Shown piece by piece: positions 12,804 to 25,559 of a DNA stretch of 64,000 nt. Source of the stretch: Eleusine coracana subsp. coracana (lineage: Eukaryota; Streptophyta; Magnoliopsida; Poales; Poaceae). The notes beneath the pieces are model-generated. The model searched no databases, was not told the origin of the DNA, and worked only from the letters and a program-made list of their open reading frames with translations. Position numbers and translations under genes: made by a program. The stretch's first letter is position 1. Each line of letters starts with the position of its first letter. Location: contig CM064424.1 in the NCBI GenBank assembly GCA_032690845.1, forward strand, positions 47,195,511 through 47,259,510, read 5' to 3'.

Positions 12804-13112
12804 AGATTTACAACTAGCTACTGTATTATTCAACCTAACTGTCCGCATCAGTAGCCTCCCATCAGTAGTACTACTGAAATGAGGGTATTCTTATCTGAAA
12901 CAAACGCTAATGACTGACATTCAATTTTTACAAGGTCGATCAGATTGTTAGGGTCAGATTTACAACTAGCTACTGTATTATTCAATCTGACTGTCCGCAT
13001 CAGTCAGCCTCCCACCACTCCATCAGCAGTACTACTGAAATGAGGGTATTATCTGAAATAAAAACTAATGACTGACATTCCATTTCTTTTAAAGGTCAAA
13101 TTGTTTGTGTCA
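12804..13112 (+). repeat. Two-copy tandem duplication, period 152 bp
   Basis: Both copies begin AGATTTACAACTAGCTACTG, at 12804 and 12956, and run through ACTGTCCGCATCAGT, AGTACTACTGAAATGAGGGT and AATGACTGACATTC. They differ by small indels and substitutions, so the duplication is not recent. Non-coding. Confidence 0.85.
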
Positions 13113-14619
13113 GAATTCCATAACTAAATTGTCAATTTCCTATATTAGCAGTACAAGTTCTCTACAATTTTTTTATATTGTACCATACATCATTATTATG
13201 AAACCCCATTTCTTGATTTTTTTTTTTTTTGTAAGTTATGCTTATGCCCAAGTATAATGAAATAAAGGAGTAGAAAATTCATGATTCGAAAAAGGTAAAT
13301 AAAGAGGAATACATATACGATTTTACCCTTCCAAGGTGCGCACCCAACGGCTTTAGCCAAGGTTCCCCGGCGGGACGTCGTGTTGTTAACTGCCGGCGCG
13401 GCCTACGAGAAAACTACCATGGCATGGCAGGAGCAGGGTCGGTGCGGTACAGGGGATCCTATGTGAGAGCAGTAACGGCCGTGTACGGTGTACCGAACCC
13501 TATGCGACGGCTTCTTCGGTTTGCTGTAATACTAGGAGTAGCTACGGCATGCAGCTAGGAAGGGCATGTGGGATGTGCTATGCTTCTGTTCTGCCAAGCT
13601 TACAGCAAACAGACCGACAGTACTCACCGTCAGGGGGGCGCAGAACTGCACTTTTCCAGGGTCTTCTTTTATTATTGGACGGCGGAGGCTGTAATCATTC
13701 TTCTGATTTCTGCTTATAAAGACATTAACACAAAGTCATGGTTTCTAAAAGGCATTAAGAAATAAAGTGCATAATAATTATTATACTCCCTTCATTTTTG
13801 ATATTGATGTCATTTCGACCTACTTACTTGAACTACAACTAGTACAATTTTATTGTCGAGAGTGAATTTTGAATTTACCACGTAGCAAAGAAAACTGTAT
13901 TTTCATCAATTTTACTTTGAAGGGGACGGGACTGAAGCTCCAAGGGGTCAATGTCACACGGACACAACATGTCGGCCACAACCATCATCCCAAAATAGAG
14001 TGGATATTGGAGTGCTCTTCTTCAACACAACAGGGCTTATCACACTGGTAGTCCACATACAAGCATCTACAGAAGGATGCTCCTACCCCTTACAAGCTGA
14101 AGACAAGGCCATGCCCGCCTTAGATATTGCCAAAGCTCTTCATTGTGACAGCATCATGTGTTTGCTCTGACAATTAGATGCTCACCTCCACCATTAACCA
14201 AGGAAACTTTCGACACGAATCAAGAGATTGAACATTAAAATCCCTGCTATATCAGTTCAGACATAACACTCAAGATATAAATTACAGAGTGATCAAGATC
14301 AATAGGAAAGAAAACACTACAACTCATAATCTGGTGCGTAGCACAATGTTAGATGATGCACGTACTCTACTTATTTGTAATCACTTAGCACATTATTTAC
14401 AATACCTAGTTCTAGAGGCATTGCAACACTTTTTATACCCTAAAATTTGTAATCTGTTGTTAATCCAATGGAATACATATTTGAATTGTAAAAATAAAAG
14501 GGTTTCGGAATCGGAACTGAGATGCTTCTCTTTATTACCCTTCTTTTGAGTGTTGGCGGGAGAAGATGAGTGTGTCGCGGGAAGAGGATTGAGTATACTC
14601 AGATTCGGACCATCTATGC
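13113..14619. other. Intergenic with a partial MITE-like terminus
   Basis: At about 13794 there is a Stowaway-type end (TACTCCCTTCATTTTTGATA) without a detectable partner, probably a remnant. Otherwise no gene or RNA is recognisable. Short open frames at 13568-13765 and 14289-14549 are featureless. Confidence 0.3.
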
Positions 14620-15800
14620 GGTCGGCGGCCAATGTGTCACTGAAGTCACTTTATTTGCCTTTCTCTCCCATCGAGTTTTTCTTCCTCTTCTGGGCTTTCG
14701 AGGAGATGGAGGAGACGAGTCAACTGTCAACATCGAATCGAATGCGTACTACTGTACGAGCTCTCCGACGACGTTTGACCGGCCACGTGATCATGCATGC
14801 ATGCATGCAAAGGTGATGGCTTTCATGGCCCTGCAGTCTCGCTGTCACCGTCCAAATCGCTCCGAAGTCACATCTGGCCTCACACTCTGTTCCTTTTAGT
14901 ACTGCATTCACCGGGTAAGCTCTGCTACTACTCTGTTCTAGTTAGCCTACATCCTCGTACACCGTGCAGATGCATTCAGATTTTTAAGCTAAAAAAACCA
15001 TCTTTTTAAGCTGTTATTACACACATACAACTCGCTTTTTTTTTTGCTACAGCAGCCTTGTTGTTTTGGACATCGAAATGTTGTCGGCCAGAGTCAAAAT
15101 GTTTTGACACGATAAAACCTAAAATGCACTCTTGTGGCTGAGAAAATGACATTCAGGTATAGTTTTTGCATGGACGTTGCTCTCTCACCGTTCCTTACCA
15201 ACCAACTCTAGTTTTTTGCTTTTGAGGAAAACTAACTGAATTAGTTAGTGGCGTGGCATGAATGGCAAGCCAAATATCACAATCAAATTGAAACCTCTTT
15301 CAATTCGATCCATTAATCACATCATTGGCTTGTGCACATTCACCACCAACTATCTTTCATTCTCAGCACCCGGTGGCCAAATAAATTAATTTGGTTTATT
15401 ACGACCGTCAGTGAGAGCTTTTTGTGCTGCTACCTCCTGTCGGGTACTGGGACACGAGTTAGCTAGCAAGTCGGCCTCTCACCAATCCAAACAAAGTGAC
15501 CAGCTATAGTCAGCTTGCCCTTAACTTTGCATGCCTCTCATTTCCCTATCGCACCGCCCTTGCTTTCCTAATTAATATCCAAAAACTTTCTTCTGTATAT
15601 GCATGTTCTGCAGCTGCTTCTGCTCCAAAGTCTAAAAGGCCCAAATAAACTAGCAACAAACTAGCCGAGTAGAAAGCGGGAAGCTGCATTTTCCTATTTC
15701 TGAAGTGCAACTGTGCAAGAATGGTCACTTAATTATAGTTGGAGGCTAGGATATCTTAGGGAAGCAGCAAAGGCTATGGTCGAAGGAATCCATCCTTTTC
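14620..15800. repeat. Repeated non-coding module A
   Basis: Shares an ordered set of motifs with modules at 16600-17830 and 20830-21400: CGAGTCAAC..CATCGAAT, GGCCACGTGATCATGCATGC, then a CTCTCACCAATCCAAA-type block, GCATGTTCTGCAG..CTTCTGCTC, and AGCAGCAAAGGCTATGG. There is no long open frame. Such order without coding suggests duplicated promoter or non-coding-transcript DNA, or decayed gene copies. Boundaries are approximate. Confidence 0.45.
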
Positions 15801-16054
15801 CACGTCTAAGCAGCCCCTTTTTAATTTGGTCCATATGTATATTTTGAACATAAATGCGAGTAATCTTTCTAAATTCTTTTGTTTGTGTGAGGTATTAAAA
15901 AGCAGGGCCCGTGGAAAAAAGATATTATATCTGGATTTAGGTATTATAATAAGCCGCAGCGGTAAAAAGTTTTCAACTAGGAGGGGGCAAAACAGGCATG
16001 TAAAAGGGTTCTTCTGCTGCCTCACAAAAACACACACACAGAAAAGAAAACTTG

Positions 16055-16215
16055 TTAATTTTCAGCTGAGTGAAAGTTTGAGCAATCACTACTTTGAGCC
16101 ATCTACTAATATAGATTAAATAATTTATAATTATTATATAGATAATTTTATAAAAGAAAAATCAAAATATAAAGTGACAAATCATCAATGGTGCAGACAA
16201 GTCATTGGATCTAGA
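16055..16215. mobile_element. AT-rich MITE copy (pair with 17075-17235)
   Basis: TTTTCAGCTGAGTGAAAGTT, then AATAATTTATAATTATTATA and TATAAAAGAAAAATCAAAA, recur in the same order at 17075-17235. At the second site the far end (CTTTCAATCAGCTGAAAGCT) is an inverted form of the near end, as in a MITE. This copy has a less preserved right end. Confidence 0.5.
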
Positions 16216-16599
16216 TTGAAGGCTAAGAAATATGAAAAAAAAAAAAGGTTCTTCGGCCGTTTGCCAAAGCTTGCCAACAGCCCTACCATGGATCGTAATA
16301 GTTGATCTGATCAGACGGTGCAGAGAGAAAAGCACAAGGACTTGACGACACATCCTTCTTTTTGTTTTCAGGATTTCCTCCCTGATGTACTATTGTGCGG
16401 TATCAATGCGTTGACGATAAAGTACATATAATTTTATTTTGAACTAATATATTCCCAATCAAAAAGAACAAAGTGGACACAAAGAACACCATTTCGAACA
16501 CCCTGCTGGATGTAAGAATTTGGCGGGCGAGAGTGGCGCGAAGGGGAGTCAAAACCCAAACGATCTGTTCGCCCGGTACGACGTGAAATCGCTTTCCCT

Positions 16600-17830
16600 C
16601 TCTCTCTCTCTTTCCATGGGCCAAGCTCTCGAGACTCGAGAGGAGGATGAGGTTAGAGAGGCGTGAGTCAACGTCGAATTGACTGATGATGAGCAAGTGA
16701 AGCCTCGGACGACGACGTCTAATAATTTGACCGCGGCCACGTGATGATGCATGCAAAGACGATGTATTCCATGCAGCTCGCATCAGTCCTCGCTCTCCTC
16801 TCTGCTTTATTATGCGCACAGGACACGTGAGCCTTGTTACTAACAATGGAGGTTCTTTCTCAGTCAGAGGGGTTTATCTGTCTTTTGCTCAAATCGCCTT
16901 GTTTTTTGTAAGGTGCGTCAAACTATTAGTTCATTCCCAGCGAATTTTCTGTAATTCATCTAATAATCGAAATACAGTATACTCCACCTACTCATGACTG
17001 AGCTCTAGTGAGCACGGTCGTTAGGTGATGTCGTACTTATTATTGCTTCAACCGACTAAATAAGGGACTTGTAAATTTTGAGCTGACTGAAAGTTCTGGT
17101 TAACTTTCAGTCACCTCTTTAAGTCAATAATTTATAATTATTATACAAATAATCCTATAAAAGAAAAATCAAAACTTAAAGGAACAAACCATTGATTGAA
17201 AGCTTTCAATCAGCTGAAAGCTAGGAAACATGACTAAATAATGATCAGTTAATGGTGGCGGCATGCGTGATCAGTTAGTGGTGGTGATCAGTCATCGAAT
17301 TCAAACCATTCAAGTTGATCATAATTAGTAGCTATCAGTACGCGCGTGCATGGCCGAAACGAACAATCCAAATTCGGTTGTGAGCGTCAGTTAGCTGTTG
17401 TTTAATTATCCTGCTCTTGCTATTTTGCTACTGCTGCTACTGGGGACCGGCGATTAGCTACATTGTCAACTGTCATCACCCCTCTAATCAGTCTCTCACC
17501 ATTCAGATTGCACTGCATTGACTAGATAGGTAGTTGGCAAAATGTCGTAGCCTTTGCTGGCTGCATTTCCTCCCGTCACCATCGCTAGCCCCTTGTTTGC
17601 TTTACCCGCATATATAGCTTCTGCGCTGCATGTTCTGCAGTTTCTTCTGCCCGAAAAGATCCACGTAAAGTAGTAGCCACAATCTAGCCCCCGGTAATCC
17701 TCACTACGAGTAGGAAGTAATAAAAACTGCCAAGGTATTTTTCACCTGCAGGATAGGAATGGGTACTTCATTATTGAAGGTTGCCTTATAAAAGCAGCAA
17801 AGCCTAATGTCCAAAGAAGAGCGTGCACAC
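16600..17830. repeat. Repeated non-coding module B
   Basis: Aligns in order with module A: GTGAGTCAACGTCGAATTGA, GCGGCCACGTGATGATGCAT, CAGTCTCTCACCATTCAGAT, CTGCATGTTCTGCAGTTTCT and AAAGCAGCAAAGCCTAATGT. A TATA-like stretch (CGCATATATAGC) precedes the GCATGTTCTG block. It contains the MITE at 17075-17235. No open frame of note. Confidence 0.45.
17075..17235. mobile_element. AT-rich MITE copy with inverted ends
   Basis: Begins TTTTGAGCTGACTGAAAGTT and ends AAAGCTTTCAATCAGCTGAA, which is roughly inverted. The interior matches the copy at 16055-16215. Family not named; the length suits a Tourist- or PIF-type MITE. Confidence 0.5.
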
Positions 17831-17835
17831 CACCC

Positions 17836-18081
17836 CCAAATATAAGAGATTGTAGGTTCTGATTAATTAATGTCATGTACTTTGTATGTTGAAATTTTGA
17901 CTAATAATGTTTATAGAAGTAAAATTTTTAAATAAAAGAGTAATATATTATGATAATTTTGCTTCACGCTGCATCTAGTAATATAATTTTTACTTTGTCA
18001 ATATTTGTAAATCTTTTACTATTTATAATAAAAATTTGAAGGACCGAACCCATACTACCTTATATTTACCGAAAGAGGGAG
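17836..18081. mobile_element. Stowaway-like MITE
   Basis: The right end CCTTATATTTACCGAAAGAG followed by GGAG|TA mirrors the left CCCAAATATAAGAG, and a TA follows the right terminus. AT-rich interior, no coding. The left terminus is diverged, so the start is approximate. Confidence 0.5.
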
Positions 18082-18089
18082 TAATAATA

Positions 18090-19379
18090 AAAGTTTGGTC
18101 TGAAAAACAATATTCCTGACCAAAATGTGTAGTTATTGAAATGGCTTACATTGATCTAGATTTGGTTTCCTGAAAACTGAAATTATTTATTGTAACACTT
18201 GTGACTCCAAGAGATATGCAAATTATGCCCCTTCCTCCCCATCTAATGTCATACCTGACTTCATCTAGTAGTTCTGATCATCACATACAGGACAGCTGGT
18301 GACTTGAACCAAGGGTCGATTGCATTGCATCAAACTCCTATTACGTTCGTGGGAAAGGCAAACCCGCTCGTCGTATTTCACGGACTCATCAGTCGTCGGG
18401 GGCATCTGCGTCAGGTTTGACGGCTTTTGCTTGACCAAGATGATGGAAAACTTTGGCTTGCGTGAACGAAATCCTGATGAGGCTTAACTTGCTCAAGCGT
18501 GATGACACGAACTGATGAGTGCGTGTGTGGCGCCGCATCCGCAGCCGGAATCATCGCCAGCGACTGTGCCTATGCTGCCGGCGCACGCATCATGAATCAC
18601 CGGACTCAATCGACTTGCATCCTGCTGCTATTGCCTTCATCCCGTGACCCATACTGTAGTACGTGCTTAATCAGCGGCTTAAGCAACCAAGCCTTGTCCT
18701 CCTCTGACCTCTGCAGGAGTCGTCTGGCACAAAGCACAAAGCATTTGATTTGGCGTGACATACTAAACAAAGGCGTACAGGAGAAGTGTACATCTTATCC
18801 ATAGAGCAGAGCTAACTTTGCAAGAAGCAGAGCATTCTGTAGGCAGCCTGAGCCCAAGTGCCGATACAGGCGTAGGAATCAAAAGTCGTGGAGGACGAAA
18901 AGCAGAGCAGATAGCAGCATAACGAAACCACAAAAGCGATTTCTGAACAAGTAGATAATCATGATTAGCCCGGCGGTTAAAGTGAAGACAGGAGGATTTT
19001 TTTTGACGCATGAATGGGAGCACAGAAAATAGAATAACCTTTTATCTACCGGTATGGCGTTTATGACTCGGACCAAGCTGGGCGACACAGAGCAGAGTTC
19101 AATAACTGCTATAGTAGTAAACTAATGATCCTCTGACAGACCAAGCCATCCATCTTGTGTTCATTCATGCCATCTGGCCATCTGAAGCCATACAAAAAGA
19201 TACAATGAATAGAGATGAGGAGAAGAAGAAGCCGGCATGTATAATCTGAAACCTCTGCCATGCTCAGCGCGAAGAACCATGTCACTTATCACATACACGC
19301 ATGCTAGGTTCTTGCACTTAGTTAATACTCAATCCCTAGCTAATTGATTCTTTAATTTATCATCAGCATCTTTCTCACC
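18090..19379. other. Intergenic, no gene seen
   Basis: Mostly non-repetitive, with short featureless open frames (for example plus 18499-18804). No tRNA-like boxes or conserved protein motifs were found. Confidence 0.35.
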
Positions 19380-19500
19380 TTTTTTTTTTTTATGAAACAG
19401 GAGGGTGACCCCCTACTGGTTATATATTAAAAGGATTAAAAAGCTACAAAGAATTATAAAAGGGAACTAGACTAACAACAAAAGGTACAAAAGAAAACCA
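19380..19500 (-). mobile_element. Probable 3' end of a truncated LINE
   Basis: A 12-nt T-run followed by ATGAAACAGGAGGGTGACCC and CTACTGGTTATATATTAAAA looks like the reverse complement of a plant L1-type LINE 3' UTR ending in poly(A). No target duplication was identified, so the call is tentative. Confidence 0.35.
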
Positions 19501-19875
19501 AATTTCCTAACCTGATGATTTTGCCGCGCGTGACCGGACAGTTGCCCATCGTAGCGGATTGAGATCCTCGGCAGTCGGGGATGCAGCAGTCGCTCAGAGC
19601 AGTCGGTGTTTTAGCCGTCCAATTTCGTTGGGCACATCCAACGGCGCACAGCCTCGTCTGGTTTAGACAGCCGCGCTAGTACAGTCAAAGCAAGGATTCC
19701 CTTGATTCGGCAGCTATGGTTAAGCACGGTGCTTGTGCTATCGATGTAAATTAACCTTTGAAATCTAATCAAGTTACTTGCTCTTGCCTCTAAATAAGTA
19801 CTTATGGTAAAAAAAGTTTATTAACTCACAAAATACTAATTTAGAGCAATAGAGTTTGACAATAAAAATACCGTG

Positions 19876-19909
19876 AATGCTTCTTTTCAAAGGGTTGAAA
19901 AGAAGCATT
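19876..19909. repeat. Perfect 15-bp stem hairpin
   Basis: AATGCTTCTTTTCAA, a 4-nt AGGG loop, then its exact reverse complement TTGAAAAGAAGCATT. A direct repeat TGTAGGATACAAACTGA follows at about 19914 and 19943. The stem is too short for a plant microRNA precursor. It may be the heart of a decayed inverted-repeat element. Confidence 0.7.
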
Positions 19910-20829
19910 ATGTTGTAGGATACAAACTGATTGATACATCATTGTAGGATACAAACTGAATACGACAACGTTACGGACATATGTGAACACGAAAAAAATG
20001 GTCTAGACGACCTCACCTCAATTAATAAGTTGTAGAGATTAATATTATATATAGACTATAGAAAAATTACTTTTTGTATCAGTTGAATCTAGATCTAAGG
20101 GACAAAAGTGTTGGTTGAAAATAACCCCAATTTTTAGTCTGTTGAAAATTAGACACTCCCATAAAATATGGTTGAAATAAGGATCAACACTCGCACTCGG
20201 TGACCCAACCAGTGACTCGATAATTCATAACTAGTTTTTATAACCATAGCAACTCACAAATATTTTATCAATAACTTATAAAATTGATTGATACATCATA
20301 TATGCTAGATCGGAGATACTGTTCTGACAACCGTCTGTAACAATCTACATAATACTGTTCTAATAACCATCTGCAACAATACTTATTTTTTGTGTATATA
20401 CAATGGCTAGCTCGCTCATACTCGTCGTAACCTTGGTTGGAGATTAAAAAAAATTCATGCACCTTGATTCTACGTAGTATAGTTTCAACCTCGTAAACGT
20501 GATAAAAATAAAGACATATAAATCTATATATTTTTAAATACGCAGATAAAACTCTATCAGCTAGCTACCTCAACTAGTGGTGGGTCAGATTGGATCTCGT
20601 TGACTGCACTCGGCTGCCGAACCATGCTACGCTATGCACCGTTGGATGCGCTTGGCGGGGTTGGACGAACCGACGTGGTACGATAGATGAATGCAATAAG
20701 GCTGACCTGTTTCTACTTTTTCTTACGGTTGAAATAATAAGAAAATGATCTAAGGTGGCATATGTACACGACTACACGAATCCAGTGACAGACAAAAAGC
20801 GAGCGTACTGAGTGCTGCTAGAGTACCGT

Positions 20830-21506
20830 TGTTGCTGATCATCACGCACCTGTCCAACCAACTCCATGGCAAACGCCACACGTCCAATTCGACCCTTTCA
20901 ATACCAAGCATTAATCGCAATACGGTTTTTACAAACATTGCTGACCAGTCTCGATTGCGACCGTCAACTAGCTGTTGTGCACACGACTGGTTCTGTGGAG
21001 TGGCGACGTACTCTGTCTGGAGTTAGCATGCTAGCTAGTCACCCTCTCAGTCTCTCACCATCCAAATTATATTGATCAGAGCTAGTGAGCTATATCTACT
21101 TTTTCATCAACTTTCTTTCCATGTGATCCTATTTCCTTTCGTCGCCATCGATTCATGTTCCAATGCGCGCAATCAATCCCTCTCTTGTGTAGTATGCATG
21201 TTCTGTTAGTCTGTTGCTCCTAAAGTAACAACCAATTCCCACTAGAAAGCTAAGTGGAAATTCGGGTGCCTGTTCTCTGTTTTTCCCTTCCTCTTTATGA
21301 AATGTAGGAATTACTTGGAGAATAGCACTACCTACTAGCTTAAATAGGCAGCCAGCAACGATTAAGCTCCAGAATTACCTATCCTTTTCTTTTAATATTT
21401 AGTTGCTGAAGGCACTACTTTGGATATTACAAATATGATAGTACATGGAAAACAGCATGTTGATATGTCGTACTATTTGAATAGGAATGAGTTGCATCTT
21501 GGCATT

Positions 21507-21593
<87 letters not shown>

Positions 21594-22740
21594 GCATCTT
21601 GGAACTATGTCAAGGCTGAAAACATCAATTTTGTAGTAACAACAGATCTTGGCTTATTATTATGCTATCATGCTCGAAAGGGAGAGCTGAACTATATATA
21701 TGCTGCTAATCATCAGCACCTCATCGTGCCGCAACAACAACTGGAACCTGTTTGTACCGCATTTACTGTTGCATTAACCATTAACTACTTTTTTGCTTCC
21801 CCTTTGTCTCTGCAGTGTAGTACCGGCGGCTGCCGCCTGCCGGCCGGTCCATCAGTTATCTGGTGGTGAGTGTGGCTGGCTGTCTGTGGTTTATGCTATT
21901 GTGGTGTTCCCAATAATTGCTTGCAGGTTATGTCACCTTTAATTCATCTTTTTGAACTTTTTTTGTCCCCCACGAGTTGACATTTTTCTCTGGTAGATTA
22001 GCAGAGTGACCTGACCAAATTGGCAGAATGGCTACATATCTTGTGGTGGAAGGGAAGCAGAGAAAAAAACAGGAGCCTGGAACGGCACATACGCTTTCAT
22101 GGTTAAAAAAAAAAAAAAGATTTGTAGAGAGAACCTTCTCATACAGGTTTAGAAAATTTCCGAATCCCTCTCTCCCCCTGACATTGTGATCCTTTTTTTG
22201 ACCTGTGTGAGAGCTTTATAGTGCATCAGCCTTTTTAAATCGGGAGCAAAGTCCACACCGATTAGCTGCTTTGGCTTAGAGAAAAGACAAGGGAATTTTT
22301 TTAATCTAGTATAAAATATTTGCTTCCAAAAGAAATTGAACCCAAGATCTAAAAAATACTACTAAGACACCTTAACACTACGGTAAAAACCCGCTGACAC
22401 ACTTCCATGGTTTTACTTCTCCATTTGGAGTTTCACAAGCGGTTTCTACTCGTAGTTGCTACCAATCACGAACCGACCAAGGATACTAGCAAGACCTTTT
22501 TACTGACAAGCTAGAATGGGAGGCGACACGGCACGATGATTGCACATGCTACCACGACAGGAAGCGGGGGCAAACCTTTAAGGTGAAAATCATGAATGTG
22601 CTGATGCAGGAATGGCCGTTCCTGAAGCAAAGAGGAAAGTGCTCCATGATCTTGCGAATGCTAATTGTTGACCACAGTAAAATGCTATAACCTTTATACC
22701 TGCATCGATTTGTCTTGCCGTGCATCCCATCTGTGTCGTG
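20830..22740. repeat. Repeated non-coding module C
   Basis: The left half matches modules A and B (GCGACCGTCAACTAGCTGTT, CTCAGTCTCTCACCATCCAA, AGTATGCATGTTCTGTTAGT). The right half matches module D at 25560-26125 (GCCGGCCGGTCCATCAG, TTATGTCACC, GAGTTGACATTTTTCTCTGG, and ATCGATTTGTCTTGCCGTGC against ATCTATCTGCCTCGCCGTGC). No gene seen. Contains the (GA)40 tract. Confidence 0.45.
21511..21590 (+). repeat. (GA)40 microsatellite
   Basis: Eighty uninterrupted bases of GA. The tract is bracketed by the same 12-mer, GTTGCATCTTGG, at 21491-21502 and 21591-21602. The open frame through it is just Arg-Glu repeats and is not a gene. Confidence 0.98.
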
Positions 22741-24200
22741 TCCCCTCTTCACGAACCCCCCGCGGCTACAATAGAGAGGAGATTATGTTGCTACACAGTC
22801 GATCATGACTGTAACAATGGTGGTCGTCCAACTCTGACGCACAATGGTGTAGTATTATGTCAGAGCATTTCCAGGCTCCACTGTGCAATGCCTGTGCCCT
22901 CAGACGTGTGCAGTTACGTCGAGAATGCAGCATGGTGCCAACAATGTCCAATTCATCACTTTTATTCCACTCCAAATTACATTACCTGAAAAAGGCCAAG
23001 CCAGCGTCGTGTTATGTTATTAGATTCACAACAAAGTCACAACATGGACCCAAGAGCAAACAACTCATCGCCTGAGACCTCGAAATATATCGATGTGGTT
23101 GACCATGCATTCCAATGACACATTGTTACTCGCAACAAGTATCGGCTAAGATGGGCCAATTTCTTGTGATTTGGCTGCACTAAAGCCACTATGGCGGCAT
23201 GTGATGTACGGATTGAAATGCAGTGGAATGTGGCTGAATGCCGAGAGTAACATGAATTCTGCCGCTATGTACTGTTCTTACCTAAGCTAATCGCTGACAC
23301 GGCGAGCATGGTCCGTGCAAGCTAGGTCTACACTGCCCCAAAGCGAGATTCATCGAAGCGTGTCAGTTCCCTTCGTCAGACTGCAAAATGGTTTTACCCT
23401 CATCGTGCATTTTTGCTGATGTGTAAATGATCACCTAAGATGTTCTAAATTTTCTTTAGAAATAAAAGAATCATAAGAAAAAATATATAAATATTTTTTT
23501 AAATAAAACGAATGATTAAACATAATAAAAACTCAACAACGATAACAATTTGAAAACGGTGAGAGTACACTGTATTAAAAGGCTATGAAAGTACATGGCC
23601 GCCGAGGATGATGTGCCCAGTGTAAAGGATATGTGTTTTCTGTAAATATCACCTCAGCATACAGCGGTTCAACGAACAGGACATGCTTTGTACCTCACCG
23701 CTAAAGACACAATTTCAGGTTGTGTTTTCCTAGAGCCCTTCTTGGAAAGAATAATTATCTCTGGCCCGTCATCACGATCAACCGCGGTGGCTGCGCACGT
23801 CAATGACTGAAACTCTGAATGACGCACACATTCATTGTTTCGCTGCTGTCAATGCCACTGCAGACATGCCTGGCTTGCCCAATCAACGGCTTAACTAAAT
23901 GATCAATGGAAATCTCTCTCTCTCTCACATGTATACTCACAAACTAACCAACATGCATAAATAAACACAGGAGATACAGAGCAGAGCACGCAGGCCTGCT
24001 GTCACTAAGCACGGATCTTTGTTTGGTTAGGCAAGACTAAACTAAGGCTAACACAAACCACATGACCACATGAAAGTACAGACTACAGCTACACAGATAA
24101 TTAACAAAAAGATTTTGTGACCGCGTTTGCTCTGCCCCCTGATGCGAATTGGACACTGGCAGAGATTTCCTTAAGATATGAGTACACGCAGTATATGTAC
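22741..24200. other. Intergenic with a partial Stowaway-like MITE
   Basis: About 23455-23568 carries the right half of a Stowaway-like element (AAACGAATGATTAAACATAA, ACTCAACAACGATAACAATT, GGTGAGAGTA), similar to the element at 11431. The left half is absent. No gene seen elsewhere. Confidence 0.4.
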
Positions 24201-24221
24201 TCACATCCCAACAAAGGTTCT

Positions 24222-25555
24222 CATGCGAAGAGCCTTTGTTCCTAAGTCTATGACTACATTCGTTGTAAAATGATTTAATCAAAATCCAGATGTCGTTAAA
24301 CTGACTACATCCGTGTTTGTAAAATGACTACATTCGTTCTAAAAACATAAATCTTATGTTGTTAAACTGTACAGATTTAATCAAAAATTGATCCAGATGT
24401 CGGCTCGTTGTTGTTATGATACGCTCAGAACAGAGCAAATCCAATCCTCTCCAAAGTTGCGCCTGGATGGTTCGATAGAGCAACAAACGTGTGCACGTAC
24501 ATTTGAGCGTCTGAACCAACTGACGTTGATCAGGACAGGCCTTATGCTGTTACAACTACATTTAATTAGGTTATCATTATGTTGTATAAATTTGTCACTC
24601 TCTGTAGTCAATTTTTTTACTGGAAGTTTTAGCTTTTTTTTTTGAGAAGTTTTACTGTTCAAAATACTGACCAGTAGTTTTGGAAAAACTAATAGCCAGT
24701 AGTTTGAGGATAATTTTATAATTGCACTTTTCATTAATAAATTTATATTTTTTTCATGATAGAATATTAAGTCTATCAAATTATTAAATGTTAGTTCATC
24801 ATAAAAAATTTTAAAATATTAGTTATTAATTAGATTATTAATATAACTTTATTTATAATAATAATAAATAATTACTATAAATCTATAACTCTTATTTTTC
24901 TAATATTACCCTCAAGTTAAGAAACTACTAGCCAATAGTTATGATTTTAGATTATGAAATTTATATCGTTAGATCAAACTATTGATCAATAATTTCATCA
25001 AACTATTGTTAAGTATTTTAAATAGTAAAACTCCTTTTTTTTCACCAGTTACGTCGAAGAAACATCAATGCAGATAGATCGGGGAAGTGCCAGCCAGTTA
25101 ACAAAGAGCTAGCTAACGTTAGCCTTTGTTCCTAAGTCTATGACCTTGTTGTACAATTGTTGGATGGATGAAATCATTCGTGCTTTTAACTACAATATAC
25201 TACATTCATTGCAAAATGATTTGTCATTCAAGTTTTAATCGAAGTCAAACATTTTTATCTTCGATCATGATTTTTTTTTTAAAAAATAGTTTATCATAAA
25301 AGTGTTCTCATGGTGTATCTAAAAACATGAATCTTGTGTTGTTAAACTGTACAGATTTAATCAAAAATTGATCCAGATGTCGGCTTGTTGTTGAATCTAC
25401 TCATGTTGTGGTACGCTCAGAACAGGGCAAATCCAATCCTCTTCAAAGTTGCGCCTGGATGGTTCGATAGAGCAACAAACGTGTGCACGATCATTTGGGC
25501 GTCTGAACTAACCGATGATGATCAGCAGGGGACAAGCCTTATGCTGTTACAAACG
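24222..25555 (+). repeat. Direct duplication of a ~350-450 bp non-coding segment
   Basis: Copy 1 is about 24222-24560 and copy 2 about 25118-25555. Both contain GCCTTTGTTCCTAAGTCTAT, CTGTACAGATTTAATCAAAA, TTGATCCAGATGTCGGC, GCGCCTGGATGGTTCGATAG and CAACAAACGTGTGCACG in the same order at high identity. Copy 2 has small insertions. A MITE (24646-25034) lies between them. Non-coding. Confidence 0.8.
24646..25034. mobile_element. AT-rich MITE with ~23-bp terminal inverted repeats
   Basis: The left end GAAGTTTTACTGTTCAAAAT and the right end TATTTTAAATAGTAAAACTC are inverted copies with few mismatches. The interior is AT-rich and non-coding. Family not assigned. It separates the two copies of the duplication above. 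Confidence 0.6.
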
Positions 25556-25559
25556 AAAG

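Noticed and set aside
19876..19909. MicroRNA precursor
   Set aside because: The stem is only 15 bp with a 4-nt loop, too short for a plant microRNA, and I recognised no known mature sequence.
21420..21869. Open frame with a long Arg-Glu repeat
   Set aside because: It is simply the (GA)40 microsatellite in frame, without conserved sequence around it.
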